A model generated the notes under the pieces. That model did no database searches and was not told the DNA's origin. It worked only from the letters and a program-made list of their open reading frames with translations. From Pseudomonas sp. MRSN 12121 (GTDB lineage: Bacteria > Pseudomonadota > Gammaproteobacteria > Pseudomonadales > Pseudomonadaceae): 64,000 nt of DNA. The stretch is taken from the NCBI RefSeq assembly GCF_000931465.1, contig NZ_CP010892.1:1364001-1428000 (forward strand). Reading direction: 5' to 3'. Shown here in pieces: positions 1 through 7,440 of the stretch; the first letter of the stretch is position 1, and each line of letters opens with the position of its first letter. The position numbers and the translations under genes were made by a program.

Positions 1-243
1 ACGTTCAGCGCCGGCAATTCGAAGTTCGCCGGTCGTTCGGGCGACGGCATCGTACAGGTCAAGGTGGCTGGCCAAACCGCCACTTTCAATACGCCAACCG
101 CCAAGGGCGTGGCGATCGAGTGGAGCACCCTGACCTACGACTTCACCGCCACTACCACGCAAACGACTCTGGCGTTCTCCAACGAGCAGAATCCGTATGC
201 CAACTTTGCCTTTATCGACAACGTCATTGTTGAACGCCTGTAA
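1..243 (+). CDS. C-terminal 80 residues of a probable secreted beta-sandwich protein (5' partial)
   Basis: The reading frame is open from base 1 to a TAA at 241-243, so the gene starts left of the window. The visible 80 residues are rich in Thr, Ala, Val and Phe and end in the pattern AFIDNVIVERL. Endings of the type 'DNV.V' are common in jelly-roll carbohydrate-binding or DUF642-like domains of exported proteins, so an extracellular role is a guess. It lies 100 bases before the tailocin holin and need not belong to the tailocin. The family is not identified with confidence. Confidence 0.6.
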   Translation, partial: TFSAGNSKFAGRSGDGIVQVKVAGQTATFNTPTAKGVAIEWSTLTYDFTATTTQTTLAFSNEQNPYANFAFIDNVIVERL

Positions 244-345
244 CGCTCGCTCGGCAGGCTTTTCCAGTGTCGAAGACGGCGCCGCGGGAGCGCTGCCGTC
301 TGCTCCTTCAGCCCCGCACTCATCAACGCTCCCAGGAGGCGTGAC

Positions 346-693
346 ATGACAAACGAGCAACAAGCGTTGCTGGACATGCCGATCTGGCTGGTCATCGTCC
401 TGGCCCTGATGGGCGGGGTATCCGGCGAAATGTGGCGCGCCGACAAGGAGGGCGCCCGCGGCTGGCTGCTGGTGCGGCGCCTGGCCCTGCGTTCCGGAGC
501 CTGTGTGATCTGCGGGGTCTCGACCATCATGCTGCTGTATGCCGCCGGCGTCTCGATCTGGACCGCTGGTGCCTTCGGTTGCCTGACCGCCATGGCAGGC
601 GCCGATGTGGCCATCGGCCTTTACGAGCGCTGGGCGGCCAAGCGCCTGGGGGTGTGCGAAGTGCCGCCCAAGGACTCCCGCCCGGATGCCTGA
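346..693 (+). CDS. Holin (LydA/R-pyocin holin type)
   Basis: The 115-residue product has hydrophobic segments at about residues 12-28, 50-72 and 75-92, separated by a short charged loop containing RADKEGARG, and ends in a hydrophilic tail. This is the layout of the LydA-type phage holins found at the head of Pseudomonas R-pyocin loci. Holins form inner-membrane lesions that let the endolysin reach the peptidoglycan and set lysis time. The start has a good ribosome site (AGGAGG, 8 bases upstream). The matching endolysin and spanins lie 30 kb away at 30341-31422, which suggests that the intervening genes are one lysis-controlled locus. Confidence 0.8.
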   Translation: MTNEQQALLDMPIWLVIVLALMGGVSGEMWRADKEGARGWLLVRRLALRSGACVICGVSTIMLLYAAGVSIWTAGAFGCLTAMAGADVAIGLYERWAAKRLGVCEVPPKDSRPDA

Positions 694-711
694 ATAACCT
701 TCCAAACAAAA

Positions 712-732
712 CGTCGACCTTATGAGTCGACG
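712..732. repeat. 7-bp stem inverted repeat after the holin gene
   Basis: CGTCGAC (712-718) and GTCGACG (726-732) flank a 7-base loop, 19 bases after the holin stop codon. There is no T-run, so it is not a typical terminator. It could be a regulator site or an mRNA-stabilising hairpin. Two more hairpins follow before ampDh3, GCCTTCC/GGAAGGC near 791-809 and GCACGG/CCGTGC near 811-829, so this 166-base gap is unusually structured. Confidence 0.4.
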
Positions 733-859
733 CCGTGATACCCGCCTGACGCAGGACGCGTACTCGTCTTGAACGAGCTCGATCGGCCTTCCAGACAGGA
801 AGGCTTTCGGCACGGCGCCATGCCGTGCACCCATCCGTTTCAAAGAGAGGCAAAAAACC

Positions 860-1624
860 ATGATCCCGATCGATTACAACAGCTACCGCACCCTCGCGCC
901 CTACAACAAGCGCGTGCGTTTCCTGGTGCTGCATTACACGGCCCTGAACTTCGAGGCATCGGTCAAGGCCCTGACCACCGGCGCGGCGAGCGCCCATTAC
1001 CTGATTCCTGCGTTGCAGGATCCGACCTACCAGGCCGCGGGTTTCCAGGAGCAGCGGATTTTCAACCTGGTGGCCGAGGAAGATCGTGCCTGGCATGCCG
1101 GTGTCAGTGACTGGGCCGGTCGCAGTGGCTTGAACGACACGTCCATCGGCATTGAAATCGTCAACGAAGCCACCGACGTCAACGGGGTGTTCACCTTTCC
1201 GGATTACGAACGCTCCCAGGTCGAGGCGCTCAAGCAGCTGGCCCTGAATATCCTCCAGCGTTATCCGGATCTGTCGCCGAAGAACGTGGTGGGCCATTCC
1301 GATATCGCGGTGGGGCGCAAATCCGACCCGGGTCCCAAGTTGCCCTGGAAGGAGCTCTACAAGGCCGGCATCGGCGCCTGGTACGACGAGCCGACCAAGA
1401 GGAAATACGTCCAGCAATTCCGCGCCGCGGGCCTGCCCGAGCGCGCCGCCGTGCTCAAGGCCTTCGCCGCCTATGGTTATGGCGTGCCGGCGCAGGCGAC
1501 GGATGACTTCTTCCAGTCGCTGGTGCGGGCCTTCCAGATGCATTTCCGGCCGAAGAACTACGCCGGGAAACTGGATGTGGAAACCTGCGCGATTCTTTAT
1601 GCGCTGAACGAGAAGTACGCCTGA
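860..1624 (+). CDS. ampDh3: AmpDh3-type zinc N-acetylmuramoyl-L-alanine amidase
   Basis: The 254-residue protein has an N-terminal amidase_2 domain (about 15-165) and a C-terminal helical peptidoglycan-binding domain (about 180-254). It cleaves the amide bond between MurNAc and the stem peptide. Expected zinc ligands by family are H25, H146 and D156, and E99 fits the catalytic glutamate. Length and sequence from YNSYRT through LNEKYA closely follow P. aeruginosa AmpDh3 (255 residues). There is no signal peptide. In P. aeruginosa, AmpDh3 is linked to cell-wall turnover and to type VI secretion. Here it sits between the tailocin holin and the first tail operon, so it may serve in lysis. GAGAGG precedes the ATG, and a terminator follows at 1670. 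Confidence 0.88.
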   Translation: MIPIDYNSYRTLAPYNKRVRFLVLHYTALNFEASVKALTTGAASAHYLIPALQDPTYQAAGFQEQRIFNLVAEEDRAWHAGVSDWAGRSGLNDTSIGIEIVNEATDVNGVFTFPDYERSQVEALKQLALNILQRYPDLSPKNVVGHSDIAVGRKSDPGPKLPWKELYKAGIGAWYDEPTKRKYVQQFRAAGLPERAAVLKAFAAYGYGVPAQATDDFFQSLVRAFQMHFRPKNYAGKLDVETCAILYALNEKYA

Positions 1625-1669
1625 GTTTTTATCCTTCGGTGTCGAGCGATTACAGCGCGATACCCCACG

Positions 1670-1699
1670 AAAAGCCTGGTCTCTGAATCAGGCTTTTTT
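1670..1699 (+). terminator. Rho-independent terminator after ampDh3
   Basis: AAAAGCCTG (1670-1678) pairs with CAGGCTTTT around an 11-base loop and runs into T6. It separates the holin/amidase unit from the downstream genes, so the tail genes need their own promoter or an antitermination mechanism. Confidence 0.8.
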
Positions 1700-1743
1700 G
1701 TACCTGCAAGCCAGCCAAGGCGCTCATTGCTTGGGCGAGCGGG

Positions 1744-1959
1744 ATGGACCCGGCGGAAAATCAAATGGACTGGCAGATGTTGAAAGAATGCAGATGTGGA
1801 AAGTGCAACAGACTGCTTGCCCGGGTGGGTGAGTTCACCGAGCTCCAGATCAAGTGTTCCCGTTGCGGGACCTTGAATCATGAGAAGGCCACGAGCTTCG
1901 AGCGATCGCCTTTGAGCGAACTACCCGCGGCACAGGCTGCGGGTTTCCTTTCGGCATAG
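1744..1959 (+). CDS. Com-like zinc-finger protein
   Basis: The 71-residue product contains CRCGKCNRLLAR and, 20 residues later, CSRCGTLN. This two-CxxC zinc knuckle is typical of the Com family of phage Mu, where Com binds mom mRNA and activates its translation. No mom or DNA-modification gene follows here. Only the core (about residues 12-45) matches the family, and the tail after ATSFERS is not recognised. The start is uncertain: ATG codons at 1744, 1765 and 1777 are all possible, and 1777 (MLKECRCGKC) would best match typical Com proteins. Confidence 0.65.
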   Translation: MDPAENQMDWQMLKECRCGKCNRLLARVGEFTELQIKCSRCGTLNHEKATSFERSPLSELPAAQAAGFLSA

Positions 1960-1989
1960 GGCCGACTGGGACAACTCAAGGAGCAACAC

Positions 1990-2238
1990 ATGGATCGTTT
2001 TAACAGCACGGTAAAAAATATCCTGGAAGGCTTTCGCACTGTCGCGCCCATCGGCGGTGTCGATGCGCTGGCGGTTTTCAAGAACAAGTTCGGCCGCAAC
2101 GGTAACGAAGGCGAGTACGCACACCTGAAGCTGCTGCTCGATGCCGGCTATGTAACCTACAGCGGATTTGGCGTCGATGGCGTCCAGCTGTATCAGCTGA
2201 CCTGGTCGGGCTACGCCCTTTCGGACTCGCTGCGTTAA
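1990..2238 (+). CDS. Small DUF2513-like winged-helix protein
   Basis: The 82-residue protein has the order helix, then HLKLLLDAGYVTYSG, then QLYQLTWSGYALSDSLR. This resembles the C-terminal winged-helix half of DUF2513 proteins of phages and mobile elements (ligand unknown). A good ribosome site (AAGGAG) lies 8 bases upstream. It follows the Com-like gene by 30 bases, so the two are probably co-transcribed. A small DNA-binding regulator is plausible but not shown. The 160 bases up to the first tail gene have no further ORF. Confidence 0.6.
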   Translation: MDRFNSTVKNILEGFRTVAPIGGVDALAVFKNKFGRNGNEGEYAHLKLLLDAGYVTYSGFGVDGVQLYQLTWSGYALSDSLR

Positions 2239-2398
2239 GTCGCCCAGCGAACGCTCCCCCAGAGCCGCGAGCTCACCTCCATCGCCTTTGAGCGACATCA
2301 ACGCGCAATTGCGACCAGCACCGTCGACGTGCAGCAAGCCGACATTCACCGCTCCCCCGCGCAATCTCCCCCCTGCCATCTGAACAGGAAGCTCCCCT

Positions 2399-2923
2399 AT
2401 GCCCGCTGTCATCGACAAACCCTCGCAGCTGTTTTTCGCCATTGCCGAGACCCTGCGAGGGGCGGGGCTGGCGCTCAAGGTGGGCAGCCACCAGGACTTC
2501 GATGGCGTGCTCGAGCAGGCGTGGGTGTTGATTGCCTTGGAACGCAATGCGCCGGGCGTACGCAGCCCCGAGGGGCGTAACGCCCATGTGCTGACGGTCT
2601 CGCTGCAGGGGGTGGCGGCTGCGGGGGCAGGGCATTCCGGGCTTGAGGCCGGCGACTTGGTCGCTGCGCTCAAGGGGCTGGTCACGGACAACCGCTGGGG
2701 CCTGCCGGCTGCGCAGTGCGACCTGCCGATGAACATCGACGGTGTGCCCTCGACGCTGGTTCGCGGCGAACAGCAATACGCGGCCTGGACGCTGTCGTTC
2801 AACCAGACGCTGTACCTCGGGCCGCCCTTGCTGGACGACCCGACCGGCATCCCGAAATTCGCCCGCACCTGGGAGGTGTCGAACATCGACGATCCCGACC
2901 AATACCAGGCTCTGGAGGGCTGA
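2399..2923 (+). CDS. Tail-terminator-like protein, first gene of P2-like tailocin (PA0615 position)
   Basis: The 174-residue product opens the P2-like tail operon, three bases before the V gene, just as PA0615 precedes V in the R-pyocin locus. It reads FAIAETLRGAGL, then a strand-rich middle ending in WTLSFNQTLYLGP. This alpha-beta pattern resembles tail-terminator or tail-completion proteins, including the gp37-like protein of the second tail at 14637. A role in capping the tail end is inferred from position and fold pattern. AGGAAG precedes the ATG. Confidence 0.6.
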   Translation: MPAVIDKPSQLFFAIAETLRGAGLALKVGSHQDFDGVLEQAWVLIALERNAPGVRSPEGRNAHVLTVSLQGVAAAGAGHSGLEAGDLVAALKGLVTDNRWGLPAAQCDLPMNIDGVPSTLVRGEQQYAAWTLSFNQTLYLGPPLLDDPTGIPKFARTWEVSNIDDPDQYQALEG

Positions 2924-2926
2924 CCC

Positions 2927-3538
2927 ATGTTTGACGAGCTGTTGCGCATGCAACTGGGGCCGATCATCGAGCGCCTGGCGGAAATGGAAGCCGAGCTCGA
3001 GGATTTGCACCGGCGCGCGGAAAACCATTGCCGTATCGGCGTGTGCCAGGCGGTCGACGCGGCCAGCAACACCTGCCGGGTCAGCCATGGCGAACTGCTG
3101 ACGCCGGCGATCCGTTTCTTCAACCCCAGCGCCGGTGCCCAGAGCGAATCGCGGATTCCTTCCGTGGGCGAGCAGTGCCTGCTGTTCAACTACGGCGGGG
3201 GCGACAACGGCGCGCAGTCGGTGGCGCTGTTCGGCATCAACTGCGAGCGCTTTCCACCGGCGTCGAACCTCGCTGCGCTGACCCGCCGGCAGTACGCCGA
3301 TGGCACCCAGAGCAGCTACGACGATGCCGGCCATGTCTTGAACTGGAGCAACGGGCCGAGCCAGTTGAACGCTTCTCGCGAAGCGGTCGAGCTGAGCATC
3401 GGTCCTGCACGGCTGGCGATGCGTCCCGAGGCGATCGAGTTGCGCCTGGGCGCGGTGGGCATCCTGCTCGACAGCGCCGGCATCCATTTCAGCGGTCCGT
3501 TGGTGGAACACCAGGGCCGTGTCATCAGCACTGGATAA
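2927..3538 (+). CDS. Baseplate assembly protein V (P2 gpV-like spike)
   Basis: The 203-residue protein matches the phage baseplate gpV layout: an N-terminal helix (residues 1-32, LLRMQLGPIIERLAEME), an OB-fold (about 35-110) containing VGEQCLLFNYGGGDNGAQSVALFG, and a C-terminal beta-rich stretch that would form the trimeric central spike. In R-pyocins this spike pierces the outer membrane when the sheath contracts. The gene follows the previous one by 3 bases and has GGAGGG before the ATG. W, J and I follow in the standard P2 order. Confidence 0.88.
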   Translation: MFDELLRMQLGPIIERLAEMEAELEDLHRRAENHCRIGVCQAVDAASNTCRVSHGELLTPAIRFFNPSAGAQSESRIPSVGEQCLLFNYGGGDNGAQSVALFGINCERFPPASNLAALTRRQYADGTQSSYDDAGHVLNWSNGPSQLNASREAVELSIGPARLAMRPEAIELRLGAVGILLDSAGIHFSGPLVEHQGRVISTG

Positions 3539-3548
3539 GAGCCTTCCC

Positions 3549-3881
3549 ATGATTGGAATCGATAGACACACCGGGGCCACGGTCGATGACTGGCTGCAGT
3601 TCGTGCAGCGCGCGACCCGTGCCCTGACCACGCCGCTGGGCACCCGGCAGAAGCGGCCGCTGTACGGCTCGCTGATTCCCGGCCTGCTGGGCCAGAACCT
3701 CGGCGATGACCTGCTGATCCTGGCCCAGAGCCACGCCGCGCAGGCGTTCTACAACGAACAGAACGGCATCGGCGACTTCGAGCCGCAGGTGATAGTCGCC
3801 AGCCGGCGCGGCGCCGGGCTGCTGTTGCGCTTTGCCGGCACCTGGAAAAACCGCCAACAGACGTTCGAGGTCGTGACATGA
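3549..3881 (+). CDS. Baseplate wedge protein W (GPW/gp25 family)
   Basis: The 110-residue protein begins MIGIDRHTG and carries TPLGTRQKRPLYGS, the signature of the gp25/P2 gpW wedge family, which resembles a lysozyme-like fold without activity. It forms part of the baseplate wedge that nucleates the sheath. A GTG at 3519 would add ten residues and overlap the V gene, but the family N-terminus favours ATG at 3549. The stop overlaps the J start in ATGA, indicating translational coupling. Confidence 0.88.
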   Translation: MIGIDRHTGATVDDWLQFVQRATRALTTPLGTRQKRPLYGSLIPGLLGQNLGDDLLILAQSHAAQAFYNEQNGIGDFEPQVIVASRRGAGLLLRFAGTWKNRQQTFEVVT

Positions 3882-4873
3882 GCATGCTGATACCGGGACA
3901 AAACCAGCTGGCCGAGCCGGCGATCGTCACCGTCGAAGCCTTTGAGGACTTGCTCGCCGAGTTCAAGCATTTCGTCGTCGAATACGTCGGCGCCCGCTCG
4001 CCGGAAAGCGCGGCCAAGCTGAAGATCAGCCTGGAGAACGAAAGCGAATTACTGAGCATGGCCCTCGAAGCGTTCTGTGTGCGCCTGCAGACCCACGAAC
4101 GCAAATACAACGCCCGCATCAAGCAGATGCTGGCCTGGTGGGCGACCGGCAGCAACCTGGATGCGCGCCTGGCGGACATGGGCCTGGAGCGTCAGTTGCT
4201 CGATCCGGGCGATCCCGCGGCCTTTCCGCCGGTGCCGCCTGTCTATGAAAGCGACGAGGATGCGCGCCTGCGCTACTACCTGGCGCCCCACGCGCCGGCC
4301 GCCGGTTCGCGGATGCAGTATCGCCGCGAGGTGTTCACCCTGGGGGAGCGGCCGACGGTGAAGGTGGATTCCTCCGACGCGGGCGTGGTGACCGTCACCT
4401 ACACCTTCGATCCGGACGGTTTCGCCGCCCAGGTCAAGGATGGCAACGGCCGCCGCACGGCGCCGGGCGAAGTGCAGGTCACGGTGCTTTCGCGGCAGGG
4501 CGACGGTACGCCGTCTGCAGCACTGCTCGAGGGGGTGCGCCAGCATTTCGCGCGACCGGATGTGAAACCGGAAACCGACCGGGTCACGGTGCAGGCGGCC
4601 GACATCAAGCCCTACAAGATCCGCGTCGTGGCCAAGATCAACCCGGGGCCCGATTCGGGGCTGACCCAGGTCGCCACGCAGCGGCAACTCCAGGCTTACG
4701 CGGACAGCTGTCATCGCCTGGAAGGGCGGGTCGACCCGAGCTGGATCGATTACACGCTGCATGCGGCGGGTGCGGTGCAACTGGAGATCCTCGAGCCCTT
4801 GCAACCGATCGTGACCACGGCGTTCCAGGCGCCGTATTGCACGGGAGTTGAAGTGGAGGTACGCACCTTATGA
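3878..4873 (+). CDS. Baseplate protein J (P2 gpJ-like)
   Basis: The 331-residue product contains MLAWWATGSNLDARLADMGLER and later PGEVQVTVLSRQGDG, both typical of the baseplate J family of contractile tails, with a C-terminal region ending EVEVRTL. J forms the outer edge of the baseplate wedge and links the fibre-carrying I protein. The start overlaps the W stop (ATGA at 3878), and the stop overlaps the next start in the same way, so V-W-J-I-fibre base are tightly coupled. Length is near the P2 J protein (302). Confidence 0.9.
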   Translation: MSMLIPGQNQLAEPAIVTVEAFEDLLAEFKHFVVEYVGARSPESAAKLKISLENESELLSMALEAFCVRLQTHERKYNARIKQMLAWWATGSNLDARLADMGLERQLLDPGDPAAFPPVPPVYESDEDARLRYYLAPHAPAAGSRMQYRREVFTLGERPTVKVDSSDAGVVTVTYTFDPDGFAAQVKDGNGRRTAPGEVQVTVLSRQGDGTPSAALLEGVRQHFARPDVKPETDRVTVQAADIKPYKIRVVAKINPGPDSGLTQVATQRQLQAYADSCHRLEGRVDPSWIDYTLHAAGAVQLEILEPLQPIVTTAFQAPYCTGVEVEVRTL

Positions 4874-5604
4874 GTGATGACTCTGCCCGCTCGAGCCTGC
4901 TGCCGGCCAACAGTTCAGCCCTGGAAAAGGCCCTCGACCTGGGTTTCTCCCGGCTGCTCGAGCGTGTGGCTCCGCCCTTTCCCGAGTTGATGAACGCCAC
5001 TCGGACCCCTGCGGCTTTCCTGCCTTACCTGGCCGCCGATCGCGGGGTGAATGAGTGGGATGCGGGCGCCAGTGAAACCGAAAAACGCCTGACCGTCTCA
5101 CTGTCCTGGCAGATCCAGCGGCAGGCCGGGACCCGCAAGGCATTGAGCCACGCGGTCGAGTCCCTGGGGTTCCAACCCAACATCGCCGCCTGGTACGAGC
5201 AGCGACCGCTGGGCCATCCCTATACCTTCGACGTGCAGGCAATCATCGTCCGCGACTGGTCCAGTGGCGACCATAACCGCTTGATACGCCGTATCGACGC
5301 CGCCAAGAGCGAGCGCGACGACGGCACCATCACCATCGTCCACCAGACTTCGGGTGGGTTGCGACTGGCGGTGGCGGCCGATCCAGGCCTGAGCATTGGC
5401 GATGACAGCCGGCCTGGGGCCTTGCCCGAGGTCAAGCTGGGCGCATCGCTGACCATCAACGGCGGTGCGGATACCGCGCTGAGCGATGGCGAATTCTGCC
5501 TCGAGGGCGTGCTGCCCGAATTCGAGCTCGGCGCTCGGCTTAACAGTGCCGGGGTTCCCCAGCACTACACCATTAACGACTACGACCTCAGGGCGCAGCT
5601 ATGA
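4870..5604 (+). CDS. Tail protein I (P2 gpI-like) with C-terminal extension
   Basis: The first 150 residues match the P2 gpI family, with LLPANSSALEKALD, then PFPELMNATRTPAAFLPYLAADRGVNEWD and a long helix. The 244-residue length exceeds P2 gpI (176) by a C-terminal strand-rich extension (about 175-244) containing repeated acidic Gly/Leu motifs such as LPEVKLGASL and LPEFELGARL. gpI connects the baseplate to the tail fibres, so this extension could be the docking site for the unusual short fibre base that follows. It overlaps both neighbours by 4 bases. Confidence 0.85.
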   Translation: MSDDSARSSLLPANSSALEKALDLGFSRLLERVAPPFPELMNATRTPAAFLPYLAADRGVNEWDAGASETEKRLTVSLSWQIQRQAGTRKALSHAVESLGFQPNIAAWYEQRPLGHPYTFDVQAIIVRDWSSGDHNRLIRRIDAAKSERDDGTITIVHQTSGGLRLAVAADPGLSIGDDSRPGALPEVKLGASLTINGGADTALSDGEFCLEGVLPEFELGARLNSAGVPQHYTINDYDLRAQL

Positions 5605-6131
5605 CAGATGACATTACGCGCTTGGTTCGCTTCACTTCCGCCGGTCTGGATGAAGTGTTGGCGGCAAAGAACCAAGGCTTGAAAGGTGAGATCACCCACA
5701 TCGGGGCCGGCACCGGCCGCTACAACCCGGACGGTTCGGAAACCGCTTTGCGCAACGAACGGCAGCGGGTGGCGATTGTGGATTACGAGGACCTGGGTTC
5801 GCGCCAGCTACGGATGGCGGCGCTGTTCGACGGTCCGGACGAATACGAGATCGGCGAGTTCGGTTTCTACCTGGCCAGCGGCACCTTGCTGGCGGTGTAT
5901 TCGGTGGCCGGCAAGCTGCTGACTTACAAGGCTGGTGCGGCACGGGTGCTGCAGAAGTTCACGCTGGATATTTCGCCGCTGCCGGCGGATAGCGTGACGG
6001 TGGTGGTAGGGGCTGAAAACCTCAATATCTTGTTGAGCGAAGAAATCACCACTCTGGCGACGGCGAATATCGACAATATGGCGCGCCATGTCGAATTGAT
6101 GTTTCGCGTCATGTCGCTGGAGGCTAAATGA
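5601..6131 (+). CDS. Short tail-fibre base protein (P2 gpH N-terminal domain only)
   Basis: The 176-residue product has the N-terminal attachment domain of P2-type gpH fibres: RFTSAGLDEVLAAKNQGLKGEITHIG, then GEFGFYLASGTLLAVYS and LQKFTLDISPLP. Full fibres are several hundred residues; this one stops soon after the domain, with a last helix ending FRVMSLEAK. It has no shaft or receptor-binding part. The separate ORF at 6250 probably supplies the receptor-binding part. The gene overlaps the I gene by 4 bases. Confidence 0.8.
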   Translation: MTDDITRLVRFTSAGLDEVLAAKNQGLKGEITHIGAGTGRYNPDGSETALRNERQRVAIVDYEDLGSRQLRMAALFDGPDEYEIGEFGFYLASGTLLAVYSVAGKLLTYKAGAARVLQKFTLDISPLPADSVTVVVGAENLNILLSEEITTLATANIDNMARHVELMFRVMSLEAK

Positions 6132-6249
6132 AGGATGTCGGCAAGTAAGTGAGTGAAGTTTTATTGTTTGATTCTGTAAGTATCACTGAAACGGGTGTAC
6201 CTGTTCTTCAACGGTGCGCAAGCTAATCAATAGCACAAGGATTTGAAAC

Positions 6250-6870
6250 GTGAGTTTAGAAACTACAGTCGCATCGTTGGTAACGGCGGCAAATAATTTG
6301 ACCTCTGCAGTCAATGGCAAGATTGGCAGCATCAATAGCACCATGGCCACGGCTTTGGCTCAGTTCAATGAGTGGCGAAACATGAAAGACGTTGAGGGTG
6401 ACCCGGCGGCGCTCGGCACCGTTCGCCGTAATATGTTGCAAGGACATGTTTATGGTACGGGGGGCTTGCAGGGTACTTCGGTGGAGGGTGATTTCGTATC
6501 GACCGACCTGGGTACCATCACAAATGTATATATGCATTTCAAAGTTCCTTTGAATATCAATGTGAACTCGGAAATGTTCTGGTTCAATATCAAGGGCTAC
6601 AGTTACGGGACCGCAAAGATCATCGAGGAGACGCTGGTAGGTTATTGCTATCAGCCAACTCGCACACTGCAGAACGTATCGACATTCGGCAACATGACAC
6701 CTGCTGTTTACGTCGACACAAATGGCAATATTGTGATGCGTATTCTCATTCCAAGTATTTATTACACCACTGTGCGCATCGACACCATGCGTGTGGGTAA
6801 TGGCCGCCTGTTTAAACAGGGTGACCTGAAAACGAAACTGTCATTGGCTGAAACCGTCGTTTTTAGTTAA
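6250..6870 (+). CDS. Receptor-binding fibre-like protein of the P2-like tailocin
   Basis: The 206-residue protein has an N-terminal helix (about 1-45, LVTAANNLTSAVNGKIGSINSTMATALAQFNEW), the stem seen in Pseudomonas phage fibre-like proteins, followed by a beta-rich domain with many Asn, Thr and Tyr residues. Start is GTG with AAGGA upstream. The gene and the 118 bases before it are clearly more AT-rich than the flanking tail genes, a sign of exchange from outside. Its place between fibre base and chaperone indicates a receptor-binding role (inferred). Confidence 0.65.
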   Translation: MSLETTVASLVTAANNLTSAVNGKIGSINSTMATALAQFNEWRNMKDVEGDPAALGTVRRNMLQGHVYGTGGLQGTSVEGDFVSTDLGTITNVYMHFKVPLNINVNSEMFWFNIKGYSYGTAKIIEETLVGYCYQPTRTLQNVSTFGNMTPAVYVDTNGNIVMRILIPSIYYTTVRIDTMRVGNGRLFKQGDLKTKLSLAETVVFS

Positions 6871-6879
6871 GGAACCGAA

Positions 6880-7131
6880 ATGACCGATACCACTGTAAAC
6901 ACCGACTTTCCGCTGGCGCAGCCAACACCTGAAACCGAGTGGGCTGCGATTCGTACCCGCCGGGACCAGCTTCTGCAGGCCAGCGATTTCACCCAACTGG
7001 TGGATTACCCGATCACTGATGCCCAGCGAGCTGAAGTGGCGGCCTACCGTAAGGCTTTGCGGGACCTCCCCGAGCGGGAAAAAGAACCTTCCAAGCTGGT
7101 TTGGCCGGAGCGGCCAGCCTTCGTGAATTAA
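6880..7131 (+). CDS. Tail-fibre assembly chaperone-like protein
   Basis: The 83-residue product contains TEWAAIRTRRDQLLQASDFTQ, then AYRKALRDLPEREKEPSKLVWPERP. The arrangement 'RR..LL..SD.T...D.P' plus 'YR..LRD.P' is the hallmark of phage tail (fibre) assembly chaperones such as those of the DUF4376/XkdW type. It follows the fibre gene by 9 bases with AAGGA before the ATG and probably folds that fibre. The terminators right after it end this sub-operon. Confidence 0.75.
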   Translation: MTDTTVNTDFPLAQPTPETEWAAIRTRRDQLLQASDFTQLVDYPITDAQRAEVAAYRKALRDLPEREKEPSKLVWPERPAFVN

Positions 7132-7136
7132 CACCC

Positions 7137-7187
7137 ACCGCGAAAGCGGTTTTTTTTCGCCCGCACAAAGCCCCGCAGAGGGGCTTT
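7137..7187 (+). terminator. Two successive hairpins between fibre chaperone and sheath block
   Basis: Hairpin 1 is ACCGC-GAAA-GCGGT (7137-7150) followed by an 8-T run, a good intrinsic terminator. Hairpin 2 is AAAGCCCC/GGGGCTTT (7167-7187) with a weak T-run. The sheath block begins only 30 bases later, so either a new promoter is hidden here or the structures act as partial terminators or RNA-processing signals that set the sheath/baseplate ratio. Confidence 0.7.
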
Positions 7188-7216
7188 GGCGCTTTTGCGT
7201 CTGGAGAAATTCGCAA

Positions 7217-7438
7217 ATGCCCATCCGCCAGCAATACACCGTCCTCGTGCCGTTCCCTACCGGGGGCGGCCACTGGTCGAGCGTCGGCCAAAAGCTTGAA
7301 CTGCTCGATGTCGAGGCCAGTGCCTTGCGTGCCGCCGGCCGCCTGGAACTGACCAGCGTCCTTGCGGCGCGCCAACCGGCCGAAGCGGCCACCCCTACCA
7401 CCAAGGCCGTGAAGGCCACTGCCAAGAAGGCTGAATAA
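7217..7438 (+). CDS. Small tailocin protein preceding the sheath gene
   Basis: The 73-residue product starts MPIRQQYTVLVPFPTGGGHWS, has ASALRAAGRLELTSV and a Lys/Ala-rich tail. Its position immediately before the sheath gene parallels the DUF2635 gene of the Mu-like tail at 15218, which also ends in a Lys/Ala-rich stretch. Homology between them is not evident. Function is unknown; a role in sheath assembly is only a positional inference. GGAG precedes the ATG, and the sheath ATG follows 2 bases after the stop. Confidence 0.6.
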   Translation: MPIRQQYTVLVPFPTGGGHWSSVGQKLELLDVEASALRAAGRLELTSVLAARQPAEAATPTTKAVKATAKKAE

Positions 7439-7440
7439 CC

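Noticed and set aside
527..1543. 338-codon minus-strand frame opposite ampDh3 and holin
   Set aside because: Shadow of ampDh3; no start context and no family resemblance.
3519..3548. GTG start adding ten residues to the W baseplate gene
   Set aside because: The gp25/W family starts at MIGIDR, and the extension lies in the V gene end.
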